Below are positions 45,251 to 53,418 of a stretch of 64,000 nt of DNA, in pieces. The notes beneath the pieces are model-generated. The model worked only from the letters and a program-made list of their open reading frames with translations, was not told the DNA's origin and did not search any database. This DNA comes from Streptomyces durmitorensis. Its GTDB lineage: Bacteria; Actinomycetota; Actinomycetes; Streptomycetales; Streptomycetaceae. The position numbers were made by a program, and so were the translations under genes. The stretch's first letter is position 1; the number at the start of each line of letters is the position of its first letter. The DNA lies in assembly GCF_023498005.1 (NCBI RefSeq), contig NZ_CP097289.1:7874001-7938000 (forward strand), in the 5' to 3' direction.

Positions 45251-46462
45251 ATGGCACAGCCAGACCGCAGGCCCTACGCCGTCGTCATCGGCGGCGGCAT
45301 CGGTGGACTCACCTCCGCCATCGCCCTGCACCTCTCCGGCTGGCGGGTCACCGTCCTGGAGCGGGCCGCCACCCTGGAGCCCGTCGGCTCCGGCATCGGG
45401 CTCGCCCCCAACTCCCAGCGCGCCCTTGACGTCCTGGGCCTCGGCGACCGGGTCCGCGCGCTCGCCGCCTGGGAGGGCGGCGGCGGGATGCGCGCGCAGA
45501 ACGGGCGCTGGCTCGTGCGGATCAGCGGCGCGGCGACCGCGGCGGAGTTCGGCGGCGACCTCGTCCTCGTGCACCGCGCGACCCTCGTCGACCTGCTCGT
45601 CTCCGCACTGCCCGCCGACGCCCTGCGCACCGGAGTGCGGGCCGAGCTCGCCGATCCCGGAGCCGCCGACCGCAGGGCCGTCGTCCGTACCGACGACGGG
45701 GACATCGAGGCGGACCTCGTCGTCGGCGCCGACGGCATCAACTCGGCCGTGCGCTCGGCCCTGTTCCCGGCGCACCCGCAGCCGACGTACGCCGGATTCA
45801 CGGCCTGGCGTCTCGTCGTTCCCGCACCCGACCGCCCCTTCGAGCCGCACGAGACCTGGGGGCGCGGCGGCGTCTGGGGCACCCATCCGCTCAAGGACGG
45901 CCGGATCTACGCGTACGCCACCGCCACCGTCCCCGAAGGCGGCCACAGCCCCGACGGCGAGAAGGCCGAGCTGGTGCGCCGCTTCTCCGCCTGGCACGAC
46001 CCGATCCCCGCGATCATCGCCGCGGCACGCCCCGACGACATCCTGCGCAATGACGTGCGCCACATGAGCACGCCTCTCGCGCACTACCACCGGGGCCGGA
46101 CCGCCCTCATCGGTGACGCCGCGCACGCCATGGCGCCCACCCTGGCGCAGGGCGGCAACCAGGCCATCGAGGACGCCGTCGTCCTGGCCCACCACGCGGC
46201 CCCGGGCGGCGACCTGACCGCGGGGCTCGCCGGTTACAGCGCGGCGCGGGTGCCGCGTACCACCGCGATCGTCCGGCAGGCGGCGCGCGCAGCCCGCATG
46301 AACCACCTGACGAGCGCCCCGCTCATCGCCGTACGCAACGAACTCATCGCCGCGGCGGCGCGCCTCGGTCCGAACCTCATCCTGCGGAGCTTCGCCTCGA
46401 TCGCCGACTGGCGCCCGCCGCAGCAGCCGTATGCTGCGGGAACAGAACTCGCACAGCGCTAG
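45251..46462 (+). CDS. FAD-dependent monooxygenase
   Basis: A 403-aa group A flavoprotein hydroxylase: GGGIGGL (about 14-20) for the FAD ADP, ERAATLEPVGSGIGL (about 37), DG motif GADGINSAVR (about 160-169) and GDAAHAMAPTLAQGGNQAIED (about 297-317). Such enzymes hydroxylate aromatics using NAD(P)H and O2. GGAGGAG before the ATG is a good ribosome site. The divergent TetR gene and twin operators make it inducible by an unknown aromatic or drug-like ligand. Confidence 0.9.
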   Translation: MAQPDRRPYAVVIGGGIGGLTSAIALHLSGWRVTVLERAATLEPVGSGIGLAPNSQRALDVLGLGDRVRALAAWEGGGGMRAQNGRWLVRISGAATAAEFGGDLVLVHRATLVDLLVSALPADALRTGVRAELADPGAADRRAVVRTDDGDIEADLVVGADGINSAVRSALFPAHPQPTYAGFTAWRLVVPAPDRPFEPHETWGRGGVWGTHPLKDGRIYAYATATVPEGGHSPDGEKAELVRRFSAWHDPIPAIIAAARPDDILRNDVRHMSTPLAHYHRGRTALIGDAAHAMAPTLAQGGNQAIEDAVVLAHHAAPGGDLTAGLAGYSAARVPRTTAIVRQAARAARMNHLTSAPLIAVRNELIAAAARLGPNLILRSFASIADWRPPQQPYAAGTELAQR

Positions 46463-46522
46463 AGCGCAGCAGTGAGACATGAGCGCAGCAGCAAGACATG
46501 CTGGTAGAGGAGACAGGGGACA

Positions 46523-47431
46523 GTGGTGAAGGTCGGCTGTATCGGACTTGGTGACATCGCGCAGAAGGCGTACCTGCCTGTGCTCACCACCCTGCCGGGA
46601 GTCGAGCTGCACCTGCAGACGCGCACGCCCGCGACCCTCGCCCGCGTCGCGGGAGTCCACCACATCCCCGAGGAGCGCTGCCACACCGACCTGGACGCGC
46701 TGCTCGCCCAGGGTATCGACGCCGCCTTCGTGCACGCATCGACCGCCGCCCACCCGCAGATCGTGACGCGGCTGCTCGAAGCGGGGGTGGCCACATATGT
46801 CGACAAGCCCCTCGCGTACGAACTCGCCGACTCCGAGCGGCTCGTGCGCCTGGCCGACGAGCGCTCGGTCAGCCTCGCCGTCGGCTTCAACCGCCGCTTC
46901 GCACCCGGCTACGCGCAGTGCGTCGAGCACCCGCGCGAGCTGATCCTCATGCAGAAGAACCGCGTCGGGCTGCCCGAGGACGTGCGCACGCTCGTCCTGG
47001 ACGACTTCATCCACGTCGTGGACACGCTGCGCTTCCTCGCCCCCGGGCCCATCGACCACGTCGGCGTGCGCGCCCGTATCCAGGACGGGCTCATGGAGCA
47101 CGTCGTGCTGCAGCTCGCGGGGGACGGGTTCACCGCGATCGGCGTGATGAACCGCTTGAGCGGTTCCACCGAGGAGATCCTCGAGGTGTCGGGACAGGAC
47201 ACCAAGCGGCAGGTACTCAACCTCGCCGACGTCATCGACCACAAGGGCCAGCCCAGTGTGCGGCGGCGCGGCGACTGGGTGTCCGTGGCCCGCCAGCGCG
47301 GCATCGAGCAGGTCGTCCTCGCCTTCCTCGACGCCGTCCGCGCGGGCAAGGTGCTCAGTGCCCGTGATGCGCTGGCGACCCATGAGCTGTGCGAGCGCGT
47401 GGTCCGTGCGGCTCAGGAGCAGGCCGCCTGA
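46523..47431 (+). CDS. Gfo/Idh/MocA family oxidoreductase
   Basis: A 302-aa NAD(P)-dependent sugar-type dehydrogenase with a Rossmann start GCIGLGDIAQKAYLPVL (about 5-21) and VDKPLAYE (about 92-99) for the substrate lysine. GAGGAGACAGGG upstream of GTG 46523. Substrate unknown. Its 3' end overlaps the convergent lnt gene by 77 bp, an unusually long overlap. Confidence 0.85.
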   Translation: MVKVGCIGLGDIAQKAYLPVLTTLPGVELHLQTRTPATLARVAGVHHIPEERCHTDLDALLAQGIDAAFVHASTAAHPQIVTRLLEAGVATYVDKPLAYELADSERLVRLADERSVSLAVGFNRRFAPGYAQCVEHPRELILMQKNRVGLPEDVRTLVLDDFIHVVDTLRFLAPGPIDHVGVRARIQDGLMEHVVLQLAGDGFTAIGVMNRLSGSTEEILEVSGQDTKRQVLNLADVIDHKGQPSVRRRGDWVSVARQRGIEQVVLAFLDAVRAGKVLSARDALATHELCERVVRAAQEQAA

Positions 47432-49028
47432 ACCGCCCCTTCGCGGGTCCCCGCAGCGCACGCGCTCCCTGTGCCACGCAGAGCACCGCCAGCACGGCGA
47501 GGGCCGCGTGCACGGGCCAGTCGCCCAGCCTGACGTACGGCGTGACGCCCTTGGCCAGCGGAATGTCGTACGTCGCCGTGGCGCTCGCCGAGGTGCCGAG
47601 CGGGGCTCCGACCCGCTCGCCGTCCGGGCCGTACACCGCGGAGACGCCGGTGAGCGTGGCGTGCACCATGGGGCGGCCGGTCTCCGCGGCCCGCAGCGCG
47701 GCGAGCGAGGCGTGCTGCTCGGGCGCCCAGCTCGACTGGAACGTCGAGGTGGACGACTGCGCGAGCAGCAACTGGGCTCCCTCGCGCGTCAGATGACGGC
47801 TCATGTCGGGGAACGCCGACTCGAAGCACACCAGTGGGCCGACCTTCAGGCCGTTCCCCACGTCCATCACGACGGGGCGCTCGCCGCGCATGCGGTCCTC
47901 GCCCGCCGCCTTGCCCACGGACGTCGCCCAGCCGAGGAGCTCGCGTGCGGGGACGTACTCGCCGAAGGGGACGAGCCGCATCTTGTCGTAGCGGTCGCCG
48001 GTGGGGCCCTGGGGGCCCACGAGGACGGAGCTCTTGAAGATGCCCGGCTCGTCGGAGCGGCGCGCGTCCACGTTCACCAGGATGTCGGCGCCGACCTCCC
48101 GGGACAGCGCGGCTATGCGTCGCGCGACGTCGGGGCGCTCCGCGAGGTCGTAACCGACGCTGCTCTCGCCCCAGACGACGAGGTCGAGGTCGCGGCCCGC
48201 CAGGCCGCGCGTCAGCTCCTCCTCGCGCGCGAGCCGCTTGTCGGCGCCGCCGACCCCGTCGATGACGCCGGGCTGGACGACGGCCACGCGCATCCCGCCC
48301 GCGGCCTCGGGGCGCGGCGCCCACGCCCAGGCCGAGGTGGTCACGGCGGCCACGGCCACGAGTCCCGCGGTGGCGGGGATGGCACGGGCGGCCGTACGTG
48401 ACGTCCCCGACGGGCGTGCGGCCCGGGCCACGACCAGCGCCGCGACGGCGGTGTTCAGGGCGACGATCAGGGCGCTGACCAGCCACACCCCGCCGACCGA
48501 CGCGAGGCGCAGGGCGGGCCCCACCTGCCACTGGCTGGAGCCGAGCAGGCCCCAGGGCCCGCCCAACCCCTCCCAGGAACGGACCAGTTCGACCATCAGC
48601 CAGCCGGACGGCAGGACGACCAGCGCGGCCGCGGTCCGACCGGCCGACGGCATCCCGCCCAGCAGACGCCGCACCAGCCAGCCCCACGGCGCCCACAACA
48701 GTCCGAGCAGCGCGGCGATGACGAGGGTGAACACATGCAGGCTCGGCAGCAGCCAGTGATGCACCGCCACCATGAACCCGAGGCCGCCGAGCCAGCCGTC
48801 GAGCGCGGCCCTGCGCCCAGTCTGTGCCGAGCGCGCGAGCAGGATCCAGGGCACCAGCGCTACGTAGGCGAACCACCACAGCGACGGGGCGGGGAAGGCG
48901 AGGGCGGGCAGGGCGCCGGCGAGGACGGCGAGGACGCCGCGCCAGCGGGCCGAGGCGAGCAGCCCCGCCGCCGAGGCGGTCGAAAGGCGTGGCCACCGCC
49001 GGTCCAGGTCGTCGCCGATTCGCTCCAT
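47355..49028 (-). CDS. lnt: Apolipoprotein N-acyltransferase
   Basis: A 557-aa membrane enzyme adding the third acyl chain to lipoproteins. N-terminal part (about 1-230) has 6-8 membrane helices, and the nitrilase domain (about 235-500) carries the Glu-Lys-Cys triad: E in VWGESSVGY (about 280), K in DKMRLVPFGEY (about 345) and C in GPLVCFESAF (about 400). In Streptomyces this (Lnt1, SCO1336 as I recall) acts after Lgt and Lsp. The C-terminal Pro/His-rich tail is read antisense to the last 77 bp of the Gfo/Idh gene. Confidence 0.95.
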   Translation of the reverse strand: MERIGDDLDRRWPRLSTASAAGLLASARWRGVLAVLAGALPALAFPAPSLWWFAYVALVPWILLARSAQTGRRAALDGWLGGLGFMVAVHHWLLPSLHVFTLVIAALLGLLWAPWGWLVRRLLGGMPSAGRTAAALVVLPSGWLMVELVRSWEGLGGPWGLLGSSQWQVGPALRLASVGGVWLVSALIVALNTAVAALVVARAARPSGTSRTAARAIPATAGLVAVAAVTTSAWAWAPRPEAAGGMRVAVVQPGVIDGVGGADKRLAREEELTRGLAGRDLDLVVWGESSVGYDLAERPDVARRIAALSREVGADILVNVDARRSDEPGIFKSSVLVGPQGPTGDRYDKMRLVPFGEYVPARELLGWATSVGKAAGEDRMRGERPVVMDVGNGLKVGPLVCFESAFPDMSRHLTREGAQLLLAQSSTSTFQSSWAPEQHASLAALRAAETGRPMVHATLTGVSAVYGPDGERVGAPLGTSASATATYDIPLAKGVTPYVRLGDWPVHAALAVLAVLCVAQGARALRGPAKGRFRRPAPEPHGPRARTAHGSPAHHGH

Positions 49029-49117
49029 GCAGCGCCTCCCTCTGCCCCGACGCCCGGTCGTTCCTCCAGTGTGCGCGCCCCGGACGATCTAGGACAGTGC
49101 GCCTACCGTGCCGTTTC

Positions 49118-49627
49118 TCAGCCGGCCGTATGGTCCCGGGCCCGCTGCTGTACCTGGCGCCACTTCTCCTGCACGGTCACCTGACGCAGCCGCCAGCCTT
49201 GGGGCGTACGCAGTGCCGTGAAGGCGTAGCGGCCGCCGCAGATGAAGTCGGGGGCCGAGGACTCCGTGCCTGCGGCGCCATCGCTGCCGCCCTCGGGCGT
49301 CGTGAAGCGCATCGGGTTCACGTAGTCGGCCTGGACCTGCGCGATGTCGTCGATGTCCTGGTCGAGCGTCCCGAACCGCAGCCTCCTGTTGACGATCAGA
49401 TGCTGGCGCATCGGGAAGAGCTCCATCGTCCCGGCCAGCCATCCGGCCACCTCCGCGGCGCTCGCGTCGATGCCGCCCGCCGAGCTGTAGTCGGCGCGTC
49501 CGTCCGGGGTGAAGAGCCGCTGGTAGGCGTCCCAGTCGCCGTCGTCGACGGTCACTGCGTACTCGGTGATGAGGGAGTCGATGGCCAATCGGTCCATCAC
49601 GGCGGCCAGTTCCACGCGCTGCGTCAT
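49118..49627 (-). CDS. SnoaL-like / NTF2-fold protein
   Basis: A 169-aa cone-shaped barrel protein (SnoaL/NTF2 superfamily): YAVTVDDGDWDAYQRLFTPDGRADY (about 22-46), then LIVNRRLRFGT and a GGRYAF core. It may be a small-molecule isomerase or binding protein. TTGGCT-N17-AACACT lies so that the start falls on ATG 49627, a leaderless gene; the longer GTG start at 49645 is less likely. Confidence 0.8.
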   Translation of the reverse strand: MTQRVELAAVMDRLAIDSLITEYAVTVDDGDWDAYQRLFTPDGRADYSSAGGIDASAAEVAGWLAGTMELFPMRQHLIVNRRLRFGTLDQDIDDIAQVQADYVNPMRFTTPEGGSDGAAGTESSAPDFICGGRYAFTALRTPQGWRLRQVTVQEKWRQVQQRARDHTAG

Positions 49628-49633
49628 CGGGTC

Positions 49634-49662
49634 AGTGTTGGGCACGGGGGGTGCCGAGCCAA
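49634..49662 (-). promoter_or_regulatory. Promoter of the SnoaL-like gene
   Basis: On the - strand, TTGGCT (49657-49662), 17-bp spacer, AACACT (49634-49639), 6 nt, then ATG 49627. Leaderless start predicted. Confidence 0.6.
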
Positions 49663-49806
49663 GAGGCGTGCAGGAACGTACGGGAAAGGGCGCGGAATCG
49701 GGGCGCGTATGGTGTGGCCGGATCTGGTCGTGTTCCGGTGAACTGTCTTACTATGCCCGGCAGTTGAGAGTACGCAGGAGCAGGAACACTCCGATCTGGA
49801 GGCCCG

Positions 49807-49917
49807 GTGAAGAACGAGATGCGCATCGCGGCGTACAAACGCCAGGGCAATCGCAGTGAACTGACGGGGCGGCAGAAGCGCCGCATCGCGAAGAAGGAGC
49901 GCCAGGGCAAGGGCTGA
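49807..49917 (+). CDS. Small basic protein (36 aa)
   Basis: A 36-aa very basic peptide (VKNEMRIAAYKRQGNRSELT-GRQKRRIAKKERQGKG), about one-third Arg+Lys. GGAGG at 49798-49802 is 4 nt before GTG 49807; TACTAT at 49749-49754 may be a -10 box. It resembles the short Streptomyces ribosome-associated-like basic peptides ending in GRQKRRI..., but no function is established. Confidence 0.55.
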   Translation: MKNEMRIAAYKRQGNRSELTGRQKRRIAKKERQGKG

Positions 49918-49965
49918 CGCGTCGGCCGTTGACGGCGCAGGTGCGGCTCGGCGAAGGTACGGCTC

Positions 49966-50577
49966 ATGAGCCCGCACTCCCGCGGTGTACTGATCGATGT
50001 CGGCGGTGTGCTCGTCCGCGACTACCTTCCCGCCGCCTCGGCCGCCTGGGGCAGGCGTCTTGGTCTGTCGGCCGCCGCCTTCATGGCCGCGCTGTACGAG
50101 GGGGACGAGTCCGGGGTCCTCATCGGCCGCGTCAGCGCGGACGCGTGGTGGGAGACCGTCCGGGAGCGGCTGCGCACGGGGCCGGACGTGATCGCGGAGC
50201 TGCGCCGGGACCTGGCGTCCAGGGAAACCTGGGACGAGGCGCTCGTGGCGGGCCTGCGCGGCCTGCGGGCGCGGGGCGTACCGACGGCCGTCGTCAGCAA
50301 CACCTGGCCCGGCCTGCGCACCCGCATGTCGCAGGGCGGGCTTCTGGACGTCGCCGACCACCTCGTGCTGTCCTGCGAGGCGGGCTGCGCCAAACCGGAC
50401 CGGCGGATCTACGAGATCGCGCTGCGGCTGCTGGGCGTCGAGCCCGCGGACGCGCTGTTCATCGACGACACCCCCGCCAATGGCGCGGCCGCGCGGGCGC
50501 TGGGGATGGACGGTCACGTGCACACCGGAACGGCGCAAACCCTCGCGCGCGTCGAGGAGTTCACGGCTCGGCGGTGA
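49966..50577 (+). CDS. HAD superfamily hydrolase
   Basis: A 203-aa HAD-IA-type phosphatase fold: motif I LIDVGGVLV (about 9-17, second acidic residue is Gly as in some members), motif II VVSNTW (about 109-113), motif III lysine AKPDRRIYE (about 142) and motif IV FIDDTPANG (about 166-174). Likely phosphatase or phosphonatase of unknown substrate. Start ATG 49966 lacks a strong Shine-Dalgarno. Confidence 0.85.
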   Translation: MSPHSRGVLIDVGGVLVRDYLPAASAAWGRRLGLSAAAFMAALYEGDESGVLIGRVSADAWWETVRERLRTGPDVIAELRRDLASRETWDEALVAGLRGLRARGVPTAVVSNTWPGLRTRMSQGGLLDVADHLVLSCEAGCAKPDRRIYEIALRLLGVEPADALFIDDTPANGAAARALGMDGHVHTGTAQTLARVEEFTARR

Positions 50578-50658
50578 CCAGTCGGCAGGCGCTCGGCGAG
50601 GAGGATCGCGAGCGCCCTCCAGGGCGTCGGGGCGTCAACTAGGGCGCAGGGGCGTCAA

Positions 50659-50838
50659 CTAGGCCGCCTCCACGACCTCTTCGCGCACAGCGGTCGCCCA
50701 CGCCGTCACCAACTGTTCGTACTCGCGGCGCTGTTCGGGCGAGAGGCGGCCACCGGCACGCATCCACAGGCCGCGGATTCGCTCGTTCAATTCCGCGGCA
50801 GACCGTGCGGAACCACGGGACTGGGGGTTTAAGGGCAT
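50659..50838 (-). CDS. Small helical protein (59 aa)
   Basis: A 59-aa protein (MPLNPQSRGSARSAAELNER then RIRGLWMRAGGRLSPEQR) with two predicted amphipathic helices and LSPEQRREYEQLVTAWATAV. I recognise it as a type seen in Streptomyces genomes but with no known function. TAGGCT then 6 nt then ATG: leaderless start predicted. A 276-nt frame on the same strand starting upstream is a shadow. Confidence 0.65.
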   Translation of the reverse strand: MPLNPQSRGSARSAAELNERIRGLWMRAGGRLSPEQRREYEQLVTAWATAVREEVVEAA

Positions 50839-51087
50839 GCGTCAAGCCTAGGGGATAGCTACGACAATCGGAACTCTCAGCTACTGGGCAGATCCTCCAA
50901 GTGAGCATCCGCACATCCGTCGCGGCGTCACCCGCCCTTCACCCGGACGGCCCATCACCGCACCGTGCCCGGCCGTGGCCCCTGATATCCAGGGGGCAGG
51001 GACGCGCCGGAAGCCGCGCGCCGTGGGGGATCCGACGCCCTGGGACGCCGCCGTGGCGACCGGGGCCCACCGAGTGGAGGACCACTC

Positions 51088-51858
51088 ATGTCCCAGTACA
51101 TCAGTCTCTCCGTGGACTTCACGCAAGGCCTCAACGACGCCTGGTCGAAGGTCGCTCAATTCGTGCCGAAGCTGATCGGCTTCCTGGTCGTCCTGGCCAT
51201 CGGCTGGTTCGTGTCGAAGATGATCGCCAGGGTCCTCGACCGGGTCCTGCGCAAGGTCGGCTCCGAGAAACTCGCCGAACGGGCGGGCGCCTCCCGCATG
51301 TTGGCGAACTCCAAGTACGACATGACGGGGATCGTCTGCAAGGTCGTGTACTACGCCCTGCTCCTGATCACCCTGCAGCTCGGCTTCGGTGTCTTCGGCA
51401 CCAACCCGGTCTCCACGATGCTCGACGGCATCGTCTCCTGGATTCCGCGCGCCGTCGTCGCCATCGTCCTGATGGTCGTCGCCATGGCGGTGGCCAACGT
51501 CGTACGGGACATCGTCACCAGCGCCCTGTCCTCGATGTCGTACGGGAAGACCGTCGGCACGATCGTCTGGGCCTGCATCGTCGCGCTCGGCGTGATCGCG
51601 GCCCTCGGCCAGGCGGGCATCGCCACGACGGTCACCCAGCCCGTGCTGTACGCGGCCCTCGCGGCCGGCGCCGGCATCCTGATCGTCGGTGTGGGCGGCG
51701 GGCTCATCGGCCCGATGCGCCAGCGCTGGGAGCGCTGGCTGAACACGGCGGAGCAGGAGACGGCCAAGGCCCGTGGCAGCGTCAGTGCCTACCAGGCGGG
51801 CCGGCAGGACGCGATGACCAACCAGCCGGTGCAGGAGCGCGAACGCAACGACATGTGA
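51088..51858 (+). CDS. Mechanosensitive-channel-like membrane protein (TM_helix, CmpX type)
   Basis: A 256-aa protein of five or six helices. Helices near 28-50 and 88-110 and a conserved GYxVGGLIGP-like segment (about 205-220, here GVGGGLIGPMRQRW) resemble the conserved-TM-helix / MscS-related family. Likely a small osmotic or stress-related channel or membrane protein. Ribosome site GTGGAGG before ATG 51088. Confidence 0.82.
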   Translation: MSQYISLSVDFTQGLNDAWSKVAQFVPKLIGFLVVLAIGWFVSKMIARVLDRVLRKVGSEKLAERAGASRMLANSKYDMTGIVCKVVYYALLLITLQLGFGVFGTNPVSTMLDGIVSWIPRAVVAIVLMVVAMAVANVVRDIVTSALSSMSYGKTVGTIVWACIVALGVIAALGQAGIATTVTQPVLYAALAAGAGILIVGVGGGLIGPMRQRWERWLNTAEQETAKARGSVSAYQAGRQDAMTNQPVQERERNDM

Positions 51859-51875
51859 ACGCCCGCTTTCCCTGA

Positions 51876-51950
51876 CGGGGCCCGTCAGGACCCTGAGGAT
51901 CGGGGCCCATCAGGACCCTGAGGATCGGGGCCCGTCAGGACCCTGAGGAC
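51876..51950. repeat. Three tandem 25-bp repeats over a gene end
   Basis: CGGGGCCC(G/A)TCAGGACC-CTGAGGAT/C three times without gap (51876-51900, 51901-51925, 51926-51950). The third copy contains the stop codon (TGA on the - strand) and last codons of the gene at 51935-52249, so the first two look like duplications of that gene end. Confidence 0.9.
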
Positions 51951-52249
51951 TCCGGCACCAGGTCGTGCCGCCTCACCAGCCAGGAGATGGCGGTGAGGCG
52001 GCACACCGCGTAGTCGTGGCCCACCGGCTCCCGCCACCCGTTCTCGGAGAGCGCGTCGAGGAACCCCAGGGCGTAGTCGGCGAGGATCTCCGGGTCCGGC
52101 GCCGGCGGTACGAGGTCGGCCCCACGCATCTCGAGCCGCTCGCGCAGCTCCGCGACGTGCTGGTCCACGGCGGCCGTGAAACCGGGCTCGAAGGCGAACT
52201 CGGCGAAGCGCGGGGCGTACGAGGCGCTGATGCGGGCGAGGGGCGACAT
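51935..52249 (-). CDS. DUF6401-like small protein
   Basis: A 104-aa protein with VDQHVAELRERLEMRGADLVP and a C-terminal helix pair (DYALGFLDALSENGWREPVG; YAVCRLTAISWLVRRHDLV). This resembles DUF6401 of Streptomyces; the name is from memory. Function unknown. Ribosome site GGTGAAGGG. The stop codon lies in the third 25-bp repeat. Confidence 0.7.
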   Translation of the reverse strand: MSPLARISASYAPRFAEFAFEPGFTAAVDQHVAELRERLEMRGADLVPPAPDPEILADYALGFLDALSENGWREPVGHDYAVCRLTAISWLVRRHDLVPESSGS

Positions 52250-52307
52250 CCCTTCACCGTAGGGCGGGCAAACCCTCCTGAAGAGGGTCTTTCGGCATGC
52301 CTTTGGT

Positions 52308-52338
52308 CACAGCGCCCCGGCCGCGGTGGGGCGCTGTG
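52308..52338. promoter_or_regulatory. 11-bp inverted repeat in the divergent region
   Basis: CACAGCGCCCC (52308-52318) and GGGGCGCTGTG (52328-52338) lie between divergent genes and partly over the expected -35 region of the gene at 52360. It is a candidate operator; a smaller hairpin (52272-52288) lies nearby. Confidence 0.55.
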
Positions 52339-52359
52339 CCTCTTCGGTAAACTCCCCGC

Positions 52360-52485
52360 ATGATCATCCCGTTCCTCGTCGGTGTCACCGTCCTGGCCAC
52401 CGTCGCCGCCGTGGCCATCTGGGTGGGCCTGGAGTTCTGCAAGGCGTGCCGCGAACGAAGGAACGCGGAGCCCGGCCGGGTCTAG
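52360..52485 (+). CDS. Single-span membrane micro-protein (41 aa)
   Basis: A 41-aa protein with one membrane helix (about 2-24, IIPFLVGVTVLATVAAVAI) and a basic/cysteine tail. TAAACT (52348-52353) then 6 nt then ATG: leaderless start predicted. No recognised function. Too short for normal gene calling, but the hydrophobic segment, clean promoter and stop make it likely real. Confidence 0.6.
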   Translation: MIIPFLVGVTVLATVAAVAIWVGLEFCKACRERRNAEPGRV

Positions 52486-52490
52486 GGGAG

Positions 52491-52598
52491 CTAGAAGAGC
52501 TCGGCGAGGTCCTTGGAGATGGTCCATGCCTGGCCCGCGGGCCCTGCGGCGATTTCCGGGTCGGCCTTGGCCGCTGCCTCGGCGCCTGCCCGGTCCGC
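52491..52598 (-). pseudogene. In-frame 3' remnant of the MerB-like gene
   Basis: Directly beyond the TAA of the MerB-like gene (52599-52601) the same frame continues for 35 coding codons (ADRAGAEAAAKADPEIAAGP then AGQAWTISKDLAELF) before a TAG at 52491. The continuation resembles the tail that follows the FC(C)HVHFF motif in known MerB proteins. A change of a single base (TAC/TAT to TAA) would have cut the protein. Confidence 0.6.
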
Positions 52599-53129
52599 TT
52601 ACAGGTTGACGCGGTCACAGAAGCGGACCCGTACCGACCCGCCCGTGCCCGGGGCGAGGGTGAACCAGGCGTCCGGGTGGGAGGAGTCCTCGATACCGTC
52701 CGGCGTCGCCGTGAACGTGATCTTCTCCCCGGTGGCCGGACAGGTGGTCGTGACCGGTGAGCGGTCCCCGAAGATGATCGGGAACATCAGGGCATCCGCC
52801 ACGCACCACTGATGGAACAGTGTCCCGTCGATCTCGGCGGTGTGCCGGGAATTGCTGATCAGCGACAGGCCTGCGCCGACGATGTTGCCGCGGCCGTCCA
52901 TCTCCAGGTCGTACTTGCGGTCCCGGAAGAACCGCACCATGCCGATGCCCTTGGCGCGCTCGGCATCCGGCAGCATCGCGTCGGCGACCTCGATGGGCAG
53001 CGGCCCGTGATCCTTCAGATGCAGGACGATCTTGGCCCCTTCGCGGAGCAACTCCTGCCCCTCGACGGCACGCCACTTCGCGAACAGCGCCTCGACAAGG
53101 CCCGGCATCGTGGCGTTCTCGACGGGCAT
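52599..53129 (-). CDS. MerB-like alkylmercury lyase family protein, truncated by a stop codon
   Basis: A 176-aa member of the organomercurial lyase family. Catalytic residues match: W-C-V-A-D at HQWCVADALMFP (equivalent to C96/D99 of MerB) and FC in VRFCDRVN (equivalent to C159). CPATGEKITFTATPDGI also fits. MerB is about 212 aa; here a TAA ends the reading frame 35 codons early, although the lyase residues are retained. No merA, merR or mer transport genes are near. AGGAGGA with 7-nt spacing picks ATG 53129. Activity is uncertain. Confidence 0.75.
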   Translation of the reverse strand: MPVENATMPGLVEALFAKWRAVEGQELLREGAKIVLHLKDHGPLPIEVADAMLPDAERAKGIGMVRFFRDRKYDLEMDGRGNIVGAGLSLISNSRHTAEIDGTLFHQWCVADALMFPIIFGDRSPVTTTCPATGEKITFTATPDGIEDSSHPDAWFTLAPGTGGSVRVRFCDRVNL

Positions 53130-53418
53130 GGTCATTCCTCCTGCTGCCTGAGGGCTTCTGCCGGGCTTCACCCCCAGGGTGTGGCAGGCCGCTGCTTCCG
53201 GCATGCCGAGATCAGCGGGCGCTCCTTGGACCTCCGACGCAGTGAGCACGTCCACTACCGCACCCGTTGGATGATTCACCACCGGCTACCGCCCTGGTTT
53301 ACCCACTGACGCGTGGGGTGGAGGAGAAGGTCAAACGACCGCGTGACGCGGTACGAACGGCTCCGTCTGTAGCTTCCTGTCTTGACCGCAACACCCGTGA
53401 CGAGACAGGGGGAACACC

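Noticed and set aside
51876..51950. CRISPR-like appearance of tandem repeats (also 57343-57650 and 59055-59106)
   Set aside because: The repeats are directly joined without unique spacers, and there are no cas genes.
52599..53129. Mercury resistance operon
   Set aside because: Only one MerB-like gene, itself truncated, with no merA, merR or mer transporter nearby.
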